From Bradyrhizobium sp. (lineage in GTDB: Bacteria; Pseudomonadota; Alphaproteobacteria; Rhizobiales; Xanthobacteraceae): DNA of 64,000 nucleotides. The stretch covers positions 25,347 through 89,346 of the forward strand of contig NZ_JAUYQU010000189.1 of assembly GCF_030697065.1 (NCBI RefSeq). Reading direction: 5' to 3'. A program made the position numbers and the translations under genes. This document shows positions 1 to 9,101 of the stretch, piece by piece; the stretch's first letter is position 1, and the number at the start of each line of letters is the position of its first letter. The notes below the pieces were generated by a model, which did no database searches, was not told the DNA's origin, and saw only the letters and a program-made list of their open reading frames with translations.

Positions 1-1
1 G

Positions 2-907
2 CTCGATCGCCTCTCCAACAATGACGACAATCCCAATTCGGTGTTCACGCGGACTTTCGCAAAGCAGATCGCGGAGCCGGGCGCCAACCTGGTCCAGGTG
101 GCGCAGCGGACCCGGCGTCTGGTCAGTGAGTTGGCGGAGACCGTGCGCCACAAGCAGATTCCGGTCTATTTCGACCAGATGGTCGACGACGTATTCCTGA
201 ACGGTCTCGCCAGCCGGCCTGCCGACGCGGTAGCCAAGCCAGCCGAACCGCAACAGCAGGTCGCGGCTTTGCCGCCGGTGCAACGCCTTTCGCCCTCGAA
301 CGAGTCCGTCAACGCGCCGATCGCTGCGTTCTCGCGCCACAATGGTGGCTGGACCGTGGTGTTCTCGATCGCCGATCCGACGCTCGGGATTTCGTGGCGG
401 ATCGGCGACACCGGCGAATTCCGCGAGACCGGATTCATCGACACGCTCGATCCGCGCACCCGCAAGCGGATGCCCAATCCCTCGATCGAGCTTCCCGCCG
501 ACGCCGGGGCCGCCACCCTGCAGGTCCGCTATGTCGATACGCTCGGCGAGGTTCAGGGGCCGTTTCCGATCAGGTTCGACCCCGAGGCGGCACTGATCCG
601 CGACCAGCGCAAGATCCTCGACATGACCGCGACGAGCTGGTTGTCGTTTCGCGAGTTCAACGGACTCTTGGTCTATTACACCCATTTGATGTCGTATCGC
701 TGTGCGATCCGCGAAGTGCGCGTCGGCATCGACAGCACGGTGCCGGACAAGGTCCTGAAAATGCCGCCCTGCGACCCGAGGGATCCCAGCGCGATTCCGC
801 ATGCGGCGCAGCCTTATCTGAAGCTGGCGCCGACGACCAAATCGGTTTCGGTAGAACTGACCTATCGCGACGGCAGCGTGTCGGAGATCAAGAGTTTCAG
901 GCGCTGA
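2..907 (+). CDS. C-terminal part of a caspase-like (peptidase C14 family) protein, cut by the window edge
   Basis: The reading frame is open from the first bases of the window, so the true start lies upstream; a GTG at 41 is only an internal codon. The first ~60 visible residues (DNPNSVFTRTFAKQI, then a charged helix and HKQIPVYFDQMVDDVF) resemble the end of bacterial caspase-like domains, where a 'nPNSvFTr' segment precedes a helix and a 'QxPxYxd' strand. The remaining ~220 residues form a proline-rich linker followed by a beta-rich domain with no motif I recognise. The catalytic His and Cys would lie upstream, so activity cannot be judged. Caspase-like assignment is by resemblance of this short segment only. 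Confidence 0.6.
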   Translation, partial: LDRLSNNDDNPNSVFTRTFAKQIAEPGANLVQVAQRTRRLVSELAETVRHKQIPVYFDQMVDDVFLNGLASRPADAVAKPAEPQQQVAALPPVQRLSPSNESVNAPIAAFSRHNGGWTVVFSIADPTLGISWRIGDTGEFRETGFIDTLDPRTRKRMPNPSIELPADAGAATLQVRYVDTLGEVQGPFPIRFDPEAALIRDQRKILDMTATSWLSFREFNGLLVYYTHLMSYRCAIREVRVGIDSTVPDKVLKMPPCDPRDPSAIPHAAQPYLKLAPTTKSVSVELTYRDGSVSEIKSFRR

Positions 908-953
908 TTGTGAAGCAATACATCTCCGTGTCCCGCACACTTCGCAATAGCCC

Positions 954-1055
954 GTAGCCCGGGAGAAGTCGGACGGCGCGAAGCGTCGTCGGACTGCGTA
1001 ATCCGGGACGGTGCGAGACGAGTCCCGGATTTCGCAAGGGCTCCATCCGGGCTAC
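954..1055. repeat. Intergenic palindromic repeat (gtagcccggg type)
   Basis: The element starts gtagcccgg and ends ccgggctac, with an inner pair of cccggga/tcccgga segments. It fills most of the space between the caspase-like gene and the FAD monooxygenase. Repeats that begin 'gtagcccggatg' are common between genes in Bradyrhizobium and relatives; no coding capacity is seen. Confidence 0.6.
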
Positions 1056-1092
1056 AATTCCAGCTTCTCATCATCGAACGGGGCAGTAGGCC

Positions 1093-2352
1093 ATGGACGC
1101 GCGTACTTCTCCGGATCGATCGTCTCCGCGCAGCATGGCCACGCGCTGCTGCATCGTCGGTGGCGGTCCCGCGGGCATGATGCTGGGCTATCTGCTGGGC
1201 CGCGCGGGCGTCGATACGATCGTTCTGGAAAAACACGCCGACTTCTTCCGGGATTTTCGCGGCGACACCGTGCATCCCTCGACGCTGCAGGTGATGGACG
1301 AACTCGGCCTGATCGACGGATTCCTGAAACTTCCGCACCAGCGGCTGCAAATGATGGACGGCAAGTTCGGCGAGGCGTCGGTCCGCATCGCCGATCTCAG
1401 GCGTCTGAAAACAAAGTACCCTTTCATCGCCTTCATGCCGCAATGGGATTTTCTCAACTTCCTGCGCGAGAGCGGCAGGCGGTTCCCGTCGCTCACGGTG
1501 AGGATGGATGCCGAAGCGACCGACCTGATCATTTCGGGGGATACGGTCGCCGGCGTGACTGCGACGACAGCGGAGGGGCCCATCGAAATCCGCGCCGATC
1601 TCACCATCGGCTGCGACGGCCGCCATTCGATCGTGCGGCAGCGTGCCGGTCTCGAGGTCGAAGACATCGGCGCGCCGATGGACGTGCTGTGGTTTCGCGC
1701 CGGCAAGCGCGCCGACGAAAACGAAAACCTGTTTGCCCGGCTCGACCCCGGCAAGATGATGGTGACGTTCGACCGCGGCGATTACTGGCAATGCGCCTAT
1801 GTGATCGCGAAGGGGCAATATGAAGCGGTGAAGGCGCGCGGCCTCGACGCTTTTCGCGGTGCCATCATCGATATGGCGCCGATCCTGAAATCGGGGATGG
1901 CGGACGTGAAAAGCTGGGATGACGTGAAACTCCTGACGGTGACCATCAATCGCCTGAAGCGTTGGTCCCGGCCGGGCCTGCTCTGCATCGGCGACGCCGC
2001 GCATGCGATGTCGCCGGTCGGCGGTGTCGGCGTCAATCTGGCGGTTCAGGATGCGGTGGCGACGGCGAACCTTCTGGCTGAAAAACTGGCGAACGGCTGT
2101 CCATCCGAGGACGCACTGGACGCCGTGAGGCGGCGCCGCGAATTTCCGGTGCGGATGACGCAGCGGATGCAGGTGGTGGTGCAGAACAGGCTGATCAGCG
2201 CCGCGCTGAAGCCCGGCAACGAGCCGCTCGAGCCGCCGTTGCCGGTGCGGCTCATCAACGCGGTGCCGTGGCTGCAAGGCATCACCGCACGGCTGATCGG
2301 ACTCGGGGTGCGACCCGAGCATGTGCAATTTGCGGTATCTCCGCACCGTTAG
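1093..2352 (+). CDS. FAD-dependent aromatic-hydroxylase-type monooxygenase
   Basis: Predicted class A flavoprotein monooxygenase of the PHBH/UbiH fold, 419 residues, cytoplasmic. The dinucleotide motif GGGPAG is at residues 23-28, the DG motif (GCDGRHS) near 174, and the GD motif (CIGDAAHAMSPVGGVGVN) near 298-315, where the FAD ribityl and pyrophosphate are held. These three motifs in this order define the family. Such enzymes use NAD(P)H and oxygen to hydroxylate an aromatic or related substrate; the substrate cannot be read from sequence. An internal ATG at 1135 (MATRCCIVGGG) would give a shorter N-terminus closer to the usual start and is a credible alternative. It stands alone, convergent with the SDR gene downstream. 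Confidence 0.85.
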   Translation: MDARTSPDRSSPRSMATRCCIVGGGPAGMMLGYLLGRAGVDTIVLEKHADFFRDFRGDTVHPSTLQVMDELGLIDGFLKLPHQRLQMMDGKFGEASVRIADLRRLKTKYPFIAFMPQWDFLNFLRESGRRFPSLTVRMDAEATDLIISGDTVAGVTATTAEGPIEIRADLTIGCDGRHSIVRQRAGLEVEDIGAPMDVLWFRAGKRADENENLFARLDPGKMMVTFDRGDYWQCAYVIAKGQYEAVKARGLDAFRGAIIDMAPILKSGMADVKSWDDVKLLTVTINRLKRWSRPGLLCIGDAAHAMSPVGGVGVNLAVQDAVATANLLAEKLANGCPSEDALDAVRRRREFPVRMTQRMQVVVQNRLISAALKPGNEPLEPPLPVRLINAVPWLQGITARLIGLGVRPEHVQFAVSPHR

Positions 2353-2421
2353 AGGCGCTGGGGCACCCATTGCATGGGGTTGTTTTCAAGATTTTTGTTA
2401 TGGCCTTCCGTCCGACGCGCC

Positions 2422-3192
2422 TCAGCCCATGATCGAGAACCCACCATCGATCGGAATAGCGGTGCCGGTGACGAAGTCCGAGGCGCCCGACGACAGGAAC
2501 ACGGCGATGCCCGCGAAGTCGGCGATGCCGCCCCACCGCGCCGCCGGCGTGCGCGCCAGTACCTTGTCGTGCAGGCCGTCGATCTCGGCGCGGGCGCGCT
2601 TGGTCAGGTCGGTGTCGATCCAGCCCGGCAGGATGGCATTGGCCTGGATGTTGTCGGGGGCCCAGGCCACCGCGCAGGAGCGGGTGAACTGCACGATGCC
2701 GCCCTTGCTGGCGGCGTAGGCCGGCGCGAAGCTGGTGCCGAAGATCGACAGCATCGAGCCGATATTGATGATCTTGCCGCCGCCGGCCGCCTTCATCGCG
2801 GGCTGGGCTGCCTTCGAGCACAGGAACGCGCTCGTGAGGTTCGTCTTGATGACGCTGTCCCATTCCTCGAGTTCGAGCGCGTGCGGGGGCTTGCGGATGT
2901 TGATGCCGGCATTGTTGACGAGAATGTCGATGCGGCCGAGCTCCTTCGCGACACGCTCGACCATCGCCGCGACAGCGGCCTTGTCGGTGACGTCGGCGGT
3001 GACGGCGATCGCCTTGACGCCCAATGCGCTGAGCTCGGCAGCCGCGGCCGTCGATTTCGCTTCGTTGCGGCCGACCACCGCGACGTCGGCGCCGGCTTCC
3101 GCCAGCCCCCGCGCCATGCCGAGCCCGATGCCGCCATTGCCGCCGGTGACGATAGCCACCTTGCCGGAGAGATCGAACAGTTTGTTTGCCAT
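2422..3192 (-). CDS. SDR family oxidoreductase (gluconate 5-dehydrogenase / 2-deoxy-D-gluconate 3-dehydrogenase-like)
   Basis: Classical short-chain dehydrogenase of 256 residues. The cofactor motif TGGNGGIG is at residues 16-23, NNAG at 93-96, the catalytic Ser near 146, and the Tyr-Lys pair YAASK at 159-163. The C-terminal segment (VTGTAIPIDGG) is typical of the family. The chosen ATG (MANKLFDLSGK) has AAGGA just upstream; a longer in-frame extension to 3264 runs into the intergenic repeat and is rejected. The overall look resembles sugar-acid or 3-oxoacyl reductases, but substrate assignment in this family by eye is unreliable. Confidence 0.88.
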   Translation of the reverse strand: MANKLFDLSGKVAIVTGGNGGIGLGMARGLAEAGADVAVVGRNEAKSTAAAAELSALGVKAIAVTADVTDKAAVAAMVERVAKELGRIDILVNNAGINIRKPPHALELEEWDSVIKTNLTSAFLCSKAAQPAMKAAGGGKIINIGSMLSIFGTSFAPAYAASKGGIVQFTRSCAVAWAPDNIQANAILPGWIDTDLTKRARAEIDGLHDKVLARTPAARWGGIADFAGIAVFLSSGASDFVTGTAIPIDGGFSIMG

Positions 3193-3215
3193 GTGTTGTC
3201 CTTGCGATTGAATCG

Positions 3216-3313
3216 GTAGGGTGGGCAAAGGCGCTCTTGCGCCGTGCCCACCAGCTTCAATCATCAGCGCAGCGGTGGGCGCGGCGCGAAGGGCGCGCCT
3301 TTGCCCACCCTAC
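3216..3313. repeat. Intergenic palindrome with 19-bp perfect inverted ends
   Basis: The left end gtagggtgggcaaaggcgc (3216-3234) is matched perfectly by its reverse complement at 3295-3313. The inside contains a second gcccacc/ggtgggc pair, so the whole element can fold into a branched hairpin. Elements with 'GTAGGGTGGGCAAAGGCGC' ends are frequent in bradyrhizobial genomes. It lies just upstream of the SDR gene and downstream of the 61-residue membrane protein. Confidence 0.75.
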
Positions 3314-3317
3314 GGAG

Positions 3318-3503
3318 TCAGCGCTTACCGCGCCAGATCAGGATCAGCCCGAGCCCGGCCAGCGCCGCGCCGTACCAGGCCCACTGGGTCTGCTGGATCA
3401 TGAAGCTCGATGCCGGCCAGGCGATCACGCCTGTGCCCTGGCCGATCCACAGCAACCCCATGGCGAGCGCGAGGAAGCCGATGAGTGAAAGCCCTCTGCG
3501 CAT
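3318..3503 (-). CDS. Small membrane protein, two predicted transmembrane helices
   Basis: A 61-residue protein with two hydrophobic segments, roughly residues 5-26 and 40-57, joined by a short polar loop (SSFMIQQTQ) and ended by WRGKR, which would favour a cytoplasmic C-terminus. No enzymatic motif is present. It ends right at the edge of the palindromic repeat. The composition is convincing for a real inner membrane protein, but function is unknown. Confidence 0.6.
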   Translation of the reverse strand: MRRGLSLIGFLALAMGLLWIGQGTGVIAWPASSFMIQQTQWAWYGAALAGLGLILIWRGKR

Positions 3504-3626
3504 GGGTTATGCCTTCCGGTGGTCGCGGGATCTCGCGCTGCGGCCAGAGTGCAGTGCCTGCACACGCAGGACAAGGGGCGGGCGACGACTTGATCATTCG
3601 CCAAGGCTCGATTCGCCAAGGCACAA

Positions 3627-3655
3627 AAAAGCCCCGGCATTTTTGCCGGGGCTTT
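3627..3655 (-). terminator. Rho-independent terminator of the outer membrane protein gene
   Basis: Stem gccccggc (3631-3638) pairs with gccggggc (3645-3652); on the minus strand it is followed by a run of six T. It sits about 25 bases after the stop codon of the frameshifted outer membrane protein gene. Confidence 0.85.
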
Positions 3656-3678
3656 CGAGTTGGTCAGTTCGGGAGAAA

Positions 3679-4514
3679 TCAGTACTTGGCGACGACCGGG
3701 CCGCCCCAGTTGAAGCGGTAGACCAGCTCGGTGGTCGCCTTCTGCTCGTAGACGCGGCTCGTCTGGGTCAAGACACCGCCAAGGCCACAACCGGCGGCCG
3801 GGGCCGAACAGGTCAGGGTGTGGGTCTTGTTGCCGAAGTCAGAGAAACGAACTTCGTTCTTCCAGAACAGTCCGGGAAGCTGGCTGACAGCGTATTCCGT
3901 GCCGCCACCGAGGAACCAACCGTCGCGGGTGTGGCTTCCGAGCGAAATTGAAGTCAAGAGCGGCGCGGCGGGATTATTGGTATTGAGGAAGGTGCTGCCC
4001 TCAAAATGAGCCTGAGTGTAACCGCCGTTAAAGTAGGTCAAAAGCCCGGGAAGGGCTACGAAACCGATGCGACCGCCAACGGCCCAGGAATAGTCATTTC
4101 GGAACGAGCCGGTGATATTGGAAGCAGCGATTTGACCAGCGGGTACGCCAAGGTGTTGACGCTGTACTGGCCACTGATGTTGGACCAGTCGGCGTCCGCG
4201 AACACGCCAAAAACCCAGTTTCCGTAAGGTCCAGCGAACTGATAGTCGTAACCGATGCCGACCTTACCCAGCCAACCCTTGCCACCCGCGTCCTGACCAG
4301 TGCTGATCTGTGCAAACGGCGCGAAAAAATCGTATTCGGAGTGCTGGTACTGCGCCATGCCGTAACCGAAACCGCCCGAAATCCAGAAGCCGGTCCAGGA
4401 CGGAGCATAGGCAACCGGAGCAGCCCTCATCGGCGCTTTGGCGGCCATGTCGGCGGCGAGAGCCGGGGCGGTGAAGGCCGCGATCGCTGTCAGTGCGACA
4501 ACCAGTCTTTTCAT
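3679..4514 (-). pseudogene. Omp25/Omp31-type outer membrane beta-barrel protein, frameshifted
   Basis: The N-terminal part starts at 4514 (MKRLVVALTAIAAF, signal peptide ending at ALA-AD, then the KAPMRAAPVA linker and WTGFWISGGFGYG), preceded by a GGGGA ribosome site. The frame is good to about 4146 (ISGQYSVNTLA); homology then continues in another frame from 4143 (PAGQIAAS, ITGSFRNDYSWAVGGRIGF, then LLTYFNGGYTQAHF) to the terminal VYRFNWGGPVVAKY at 3679. The two halves join if one base is added at 4144-4145. The C-terminal aromatic strand, promoter region and terminator are intact, so the lesion looks recent or is a sequencing error. A complete homologue lies at 37741-38508. Confidence 0.8.
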
Positions 4515-4731
4515 GTTAGTCCCCAGTAAAAAGCGGTCGAAGCCTGACCAGCGCCAATTTCCAATTCGAAGGAATCTCAAACCGTCCTGCAAACTATAGC
4601 CGGTTCCGCGCAAAATGCTGTTGCGGGGGGAACACACTCGCCGGAAAACGAAAAAGGGGGAAAAAACCCATAAAGGCGGCGAATTCGCCGCGCCGGGGCG
4701 GAATCCGGCGGTTTTCGGCGCTGCCGGGGCG

Positions 4732-6786
4732 CTAAACGTCCAGCAAATCCTCGCTGGCGAATTCGGCCTTGTCGGAAATGAAGGCGAAGCGGGCCTCGGC
4801 TTTGGTGCCCATCAGGCGCTCGACCGAATCGGCGGTGCCCTCGCGGTCTTCGGTCAGCAGCACCACGCGCAGCAGGGTGCGCTTGGCCGGGTCCATGGTG
4901 GTTTCCTTCAGCTGCGCCGGCATCATTTCGCCGAGCCCCTTGAAGCGGCCGACATCGACCTTGGCGTTGGCGTTGAATTCGCTCTTCAGGAGCTGGTCCT
5001 TGTGGGCGTCGTCGCGGGCGTAGATCGTCTTGGCGCCATGGGTCAGCCGATAGAGCGGCGGCACCGCGAGATAGAGATGGCCCTGGTCGATCAGGGGCTG
5101 CATCGTCCGGTAGAAGAAGGTGATCAGGAGCGACGCGATATGCGCGCCGTCGACGTCGGCATCGGTCATGATGATGATGCGGGAATAGCGCAGGTCCTCT
5201 TCGCGGTATTGCGGGCCGGTGCCGCAGCCGATCGCCTGCATCAGATCGGCCAGCTGGGCGTTGGCGGTCAGCTTGTCCTTGGTCGCGGAGGCGACGTTGA
5301 GGATTTTTCCGCGCAGGGGGAGAATGGCCTGGGTCTTGCGGTCGCGCGCCTGCTTGGCGCTGCCGCCCGCCGAGTCGCCTTCGACGATGAAAAGTTCGGA
5401 GCCTTCCTGGGCGCTGTTGGAGCAGTCGGCGAGTTTTCCGGGGAGGCGGGCCTTCTTGGTCGCGGTCTTGCGCGAGATTTCCTTCTCGGCGCGGCGGCGC
5501 AGCCGCTCGTCGGCGCGCTCGACGACGAAGTCCAGCAGCTTGTTGGCCTGCAGGGGATTGCCCGACAGCCAGTGGTCGAACGGATCCTTGATGGCCTGTT
5601 CGACGATGCGCTGGGCTTCCGCGGTGGCGAGGCGGTCCTTGGTCTGGCCCTGGAATTCGGGCTCGCGCACGAACACCGAGAGCATGACGGCGGCGCCCAC
5701 CATGACGTCTTCTGAGACGATGGAAGCGGCGCGCTTGCCCTGGCCGACGCGCTCGGCGTGATCCTTGAGGCCGCGCAGCATCGCGCTGCGCATGCCGGAT
5801 TCGTGGGTGCCGCCGTCCTGCGTCGGCACCGTGTTGCAATAGGACGACAGGAAGCCGTCCGCGTCCGCGGTCCAGGCCACCGCCCATTCGCAGGCGCCGT
5901 GGGCGCCGACCCGGCCGGATTTGCCGGAGAAGATGTCCGGATGCACCAGGGTGTCGGCGTGAACGGCCGCGGCCAGATAATCCTTCAGGCCGCCGGCGAA
6001 ATGAAAGCTGTCCTCGGCCGGCACGTCGTCGATGCCCTTCAGCAAGGACGGGTCGCAGCGCCAGCGGATTTCGACGCCGCCGAACAGATAGGCCTTGGAG
6101 CGGGCCATCTTGAACAGCCGCTGCGGCTTGAAGGCGGCCTTGGCACCGAAAATGTCGGTGTCGGGCTTGAAGCGGATCCGGGTGCCGCGGCGGTTGTTGA
6201 TCTTGCCGAGGTCTTCGAGCTTGCCCTTGGGATGGCCGCGCTCGAACGACATGCGGTAGAGCTTCTGGCTGCGGGCGACCTCGACCTCCAGCCGCGACGA
6301 CAGGGCATTGACCACGGACACGCCGACGCCGTGCAGCCCGCCCGAGGTCTCATAGACCTTGGAGTCGAATTTGCCGCCGGAATGCAGCGTGCACATGATG
6401 ACTTCAAGTGCGGATTTCTTCGGGAATTTCGGATGCGGGTCGACCGGAATGCCGCGGCCATTGTCCGACACGGTCAAGAAGCCGTCGGCGCCGAGTTCGA
6501 CCTCGATGAAGGTGGCGTGGCCCGCCAGCGCCTCATCCATCGAATTGTCGATGACTTCGGCGAACAAATGATGCAGCGCCTTCTCGTCGGTGCCGCCGAT
6601 ATACATGCCGGGCCGGCGCCGCACCGGCTCCAGGCCTTCGAGCACCTCGATGTCGGCCGCGGTATAGCCGGCCTCGGCGCTGGTGGCGCGCGCAGCGACC
6701 TTGAGGGGCGCGCGCCCCTTCGGTTCGGCGGCCCCGAACAGGTCGTCGGACTTCGATTTTGCAGCGAATTTCAATGATTTGGCCAT
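4732..6786 (-). CDS. parE: DNA topoisomerase IV subunit B
   Basis: ParE, 684 residues, the ATPase subunit of topoisomerase IV, which separates linked daughter chromosomes together with ParC. The GHKL ATPase motifs are visible: EVIDNSMDEA (77-86), DNGRGIPVD (108-116) and GGLHGVGVSVVNALSS (149-164), with the QTKDRL lysine near 383. The TOPRIM domain follows with EGDSAGGSAKQARD from 469 and TDADVDGAHI at 541-550 for Mg2+ binding. The GyrB-specific insert between TOPRIM segments is missing, and the Ala/Lys-rich leader before the ATPase domain is typical of alphaproteobacterial ParE. No partner parC in the window. It is transcribed divergently from the DedA-like gene. Confidence 0.96.
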   Translation of the reverse strand: MAKSLKFAAKSKSDDLFGAAEPKGRAPLKVAARATSAEAGYTAADIEVLEGLEPVRRRPGMYIGGTDEKALHHLFAEVIDNSMDEALAGHATFIEVELGADGFLTVSDNGRGIPVDPHPKFPKKSALEVIMCTLHSGGKFDSKVYETSGGLHGVGVSVVNALSSRLEVEVARSQKLYRMSFERGHPKGKLEDLGKINNRRGTRIRFKPDTDIFGAKAAFKPQRLFKMARSKAYLFGGVEIRWRCDPSLLKGIDDVPAEDSFHFAGGLKDYLAAAVHADTLVHPDIFSGKSGRVGAHGACEWAVAWTADADGFLSSYCNTVPTQDGGTHESGMRSAMLRGLKDHAERVGQGKRAASIVSEDVMVGAAVMLSVFVREPEFQGQTKDRLATAEAQRIVEQAIKDPFDHWLSGNPLQANKLLDFVVERADERLRRRAEKEISRKTATKKARLPGKLADCSNSAQEGSELFIVEGDSAGGSAKQARDRKTQAILPLRGKILNVASATKDKLTANAQLADLMQAIGCGTGPQYREEDLRYSRIIIMTDADVDGAHIASLLITFFYRTMQPLIDQGHLYLAVPPLYRLTHGAKTIYARDDAHKDQLLKSEFNANAKVDVGRFKGLGEMMPAQLKETTMDPAKRTLLRVVLLTEDREGTADSVERLMGTKAEARFAFISDKAEFASEDLLDV

Positions 6787-7068
6787 AGCTTTTCATGTGT
6801 TGCGCGCGCCCGCGGCGCAGCGAATCGGTCACCTGACTATGCCATGGATGAGCTTAAAAAGTGACGGCGCGGCGGCGGTCGAAAGCGTGCCGCCGTGCGC
6901 CGCGACGATGGAACCAGGACCTTTTGGCCCGGACCGCCATTCACGCGCGGTCTCCGCCTTTGTGACTTGATGTCGCGCAAGGGGGGGGTCTAGCTGTCCT
7001 TGCATTGCAGTCGCAGAAAGGTTCAATGCCGCTCGAACAGGCAGGCTGCCGGGGAAGGCTCTCTAAGC

Positions 7069-7599
7069 ATGGAAGATTTTGCGCGCGCTCTGGTAGACTT
7101 CGTGCGCGACCATCAGGCTTGGGCAGCCCCCGTCGTTTTCGTGCTGGCATTCGCCGAGTCGCTCGCCTTCCTGTCGCTGCTGGTCCCTGCCTGGGGAGCG
7201 CTGGTCGCCATCGGCGCGCTGATCGGCGTCAGCGGCATCAGTTTCTGGCCGGTCTGGCTGGCCGGCGCGGTGGGCGCCGCCCTTGGCGATTGGGTCTCCT
7301 ATTGGTTCGGCTTCAAATACAAGGAACACGTCGCCGAGATGTGGCCGCTGTCGCGCTACCCGGAGATACTACCTCGGGGCGAAGCTTTTGTGAAAGACTG
7401 GGGGGTGCCAAGCATTTTCATCGGTCGTTTCTTCGGACCGTTGCGGGCCTCGGTGCCGCTCGCCGCGGGCATCTTCGAGATGCCGTATTGGCGGTTTCAG
7501 ATCGCGAATTTTTCCTCCGCGCTGGTCTGGTCGGCGGTGCTGCTGCTGTTTGGCGACGTGATGGCGCATATCGCCGCATGGCTTTGGCGGACTGTCTGA
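7069..7599 (+). CDS. DedA/SNARE-associated family inner membrane protein
   Basis: A 176-residue membrane protein with the DedA pattern: an N-terminal hydrophobic re-entrant segment (VVFVLAFAESLAFLSLLVPAW), a second segment containing GAALGDWVSYWFG, the conserved F-GRF-GPLRA (residues ~123-132) and two C-terminal helices. Family members are linked to membrane homeostasis, proton-motive-force maintenance and lipid flipping. The start ATG at 7069 has GGGGAAGG upstream and gives MEDFARALVDFV; a longer start at 7000 lacks these merits. It stands alone, divergent from parE. Confidence 0.85.
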   Translation: MEDFARALVDFVRDHQAWAAPVVFVLAFAESLAFLSLLVPAWGALVAIGALIGVSGISFWPVWLAGAVGAALGDWVSYWFGFKYKEHVAEMWPLSRYPEILPRGEAFVKDWGVPSIFIGRFFGPLRASVPLAAGIFEMPYWRFQIANFSSALVWSAVLLLFGDVMAHIAAWLWRTV

Positions 7600-7795
7600 G
7601 TTCTACCACAGTCGGCCGGAATAAGCCGCGGGCATGGGTGTTAGCCCGTTGGGTGCCGAGCGTTGAACCCGCGCCGGTGTCATCGCATTGCATTTAGTAC
7701 GCTGGTAGGAGTCGGCCCGACACCATGACTGCAAACTGGGCCGAGAAACCGGGAAATCCGGCACGTCATCGAGCAAGCCACAGGGAGACATCACG

Positions 7796-8785
7796 ATGGA
7801 ACTGACACGACGTCACGCACTTGCCGGAGCCGCGGCGCTCGCCGCCACGCCGCTGCTGCCGACTATATCCGCCAAGGCCGCCGCGCCCGTGGCCGACAAG
7901 CAGGCACCCAGTTTCTATCGCTACAAGGTCGGCGACGCCCAGGTGAACGTCATCTCCGATGGCATCAACAATTTTGCGCTCGGCGACACCTTCGTGCTCA
8001 ACGCGAAAAAGGACGAAGTCAATGCCGCGCTCGAAAAGGCGTTCATGCCGAAAGACAGGATGAGCATCCAGTTCGCGCCGCTGGTCATCAATACCGGCGG
8101 CAAACTGGTGGTCGTCGACACCGGCAACGGTCCCGCCGCCTTCGCGTCGAGCAAGGGCAATGTCGGGCAATTCGCCAGCAACATGGCTGCCGCCGGGCTC
8201 GATCCCAAAGCCGTCGATATCGTGGTCATCTCGCATTTTCACGGCGACCACATCAACGGCCTGCTGACGGCGGACAATGTGCTGGCCTTCCCGAATGCCG
8301 AAGTGCTGGTGCCGGCCGCCGAGTGGAAGTATTTCATGGACGACGGCGAAATGGCCAAGCAGAGCACCGATCGCATGAAGGGCGTGTTCGCGAATGCCCG
8401 CCGCGTTTTCGACGCGGGACTGAAGAAGAAGGTGACGCCCTATGAAGCCGGCAAGGATGTCGCGCCGGGGCTGCAGGCGGTCGCCACGCTGGGCCACACG
8501 CCGGGACATACGTCGTTCATTCTCGCGTCCGGCTCCGACAAGGTGTTCATCCAGTCCGATGTGACCAACCTCCCGGCGCTGTTCGTGGCCAATCCCGGCT
8601 GGCACCTGATGTTCGACCAGGATCCGGCGATGGCGGAAGCCACCCGCCGCAAGGTCTATGACATGCTGGTGGCCGACAAGATGCGGGTCCAGGGCTTCCA
8701 TTATCCGTTCCCGGCCAATGGCTATGTCGCGAAGGATGGCAACGGCTACCGGCTGGTGCCGGCGCCGTGGAGCCCGGTGATCTGA
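7796..8785 (+). CDS. Tat-exported metallo-beta-lactamase-fold hydrolase
   Basis: A 329-residue MBL-fold protein. The N-terminus MELTRRHALAGAAALAATPLL carries a twin-arginine-like signal (TRRHALAG) ending near Ala28-30, so it should act in the periplasm as a folded metalloprotein. Zinc ligands are complete: HFHGDH at residues 147-152, the His of HTPGH near 234-238, Asp255 in FIQSD and His302 near the C-terminus. The group resembles quorum-quenching lactonases, alkylsulfatase-like and phytase-like MBL hydrolases; the substrate cannot be told. A short upstream AGGGAG ribosome site supports the ATG. Confidence 0.88.
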   Translation: MELTRRHALAGAAALAATPLLPTISAKAAAPVADKQAPSFYRYKVGDAQVNVISDGINNFALGDTFVLNAKKDEVNAALEKAFMPKDRMSIQFAPLVINTGGKLVVVDTGNGPAAFASSKGNVGQFASNMAAAGLDPKAVDIVVISHFHGDHINGLLTADNVLAFPNAEVLVPAAEWKYFMDDGEMAKQSTDRMKGVFANARRVFDAGLKKKVTPYEAGKDVAPGLQAVATLGHTPGHTSFILASGSDKVFIQSDVTNLPALFVANPGWHLMFDQDPAMAEATRRKVYDMLVADKMRVQGFHYPFPANGYVAKDGNGYRLVPAPWSPVI

Positions 8786-8793
8786 CGCCTGCG

Positions 8794-8883
8794 GTCATTA
8801 TGGGGCGCGCCAGCGCGCCCCCGGAATTTCGAACGACGACCTCCGGATTCCGGGTCTGCGGCCTTGCCGCATCCCGGAATGAC
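8794..8883. repeat. Intergenic BIME-like repeat, copy 1 (gtcatt...ccggaatgac type)
   Basis: Starts gtcattatgggg and ends tcccggaatgac, with an inner ccggaat/attccgg palindrome. Related copies lie at 18671-18748, 23175-23261 and 41191-41270. It occupies part of the 316-base space after the MBL hydrolase; the remaining bases up to 9101 hold no gene I can support. Confidence 0.65.
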
Positions 8884-9101
8884 CGCTGGATATCTTGACG
8901 ACAGCGCACGCGGGCCTTATAGCCCGCGGCCATGATCAACGCCGTGACCAAGTCGATCGCTCGCCGCCGCCGCACCTCTGCGGTATGGGCGGACGTCTGC
9001 GTTTGAGATTGTCGCTCCTGCCGCCGGATCCGGTCCGCGGCATTTCCTTTCCTGCAGCGTGATCTGACCCCGGCGGCCCCACCATCCAGCCGGAGGTCGA
9101 G

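Noticed and set aside
862..2370. Long open frame (502 codons) on the minus strand
   Set aside because: Antisense to the FAD monooxygenase, Arg/His-rich shadow typical of high-GC DNA; no domain.
4615..5715. 366-codon plus-strand frame
   Set aside because: Antisense to parE, with the usual GC-skewed composition of a shadow frame.
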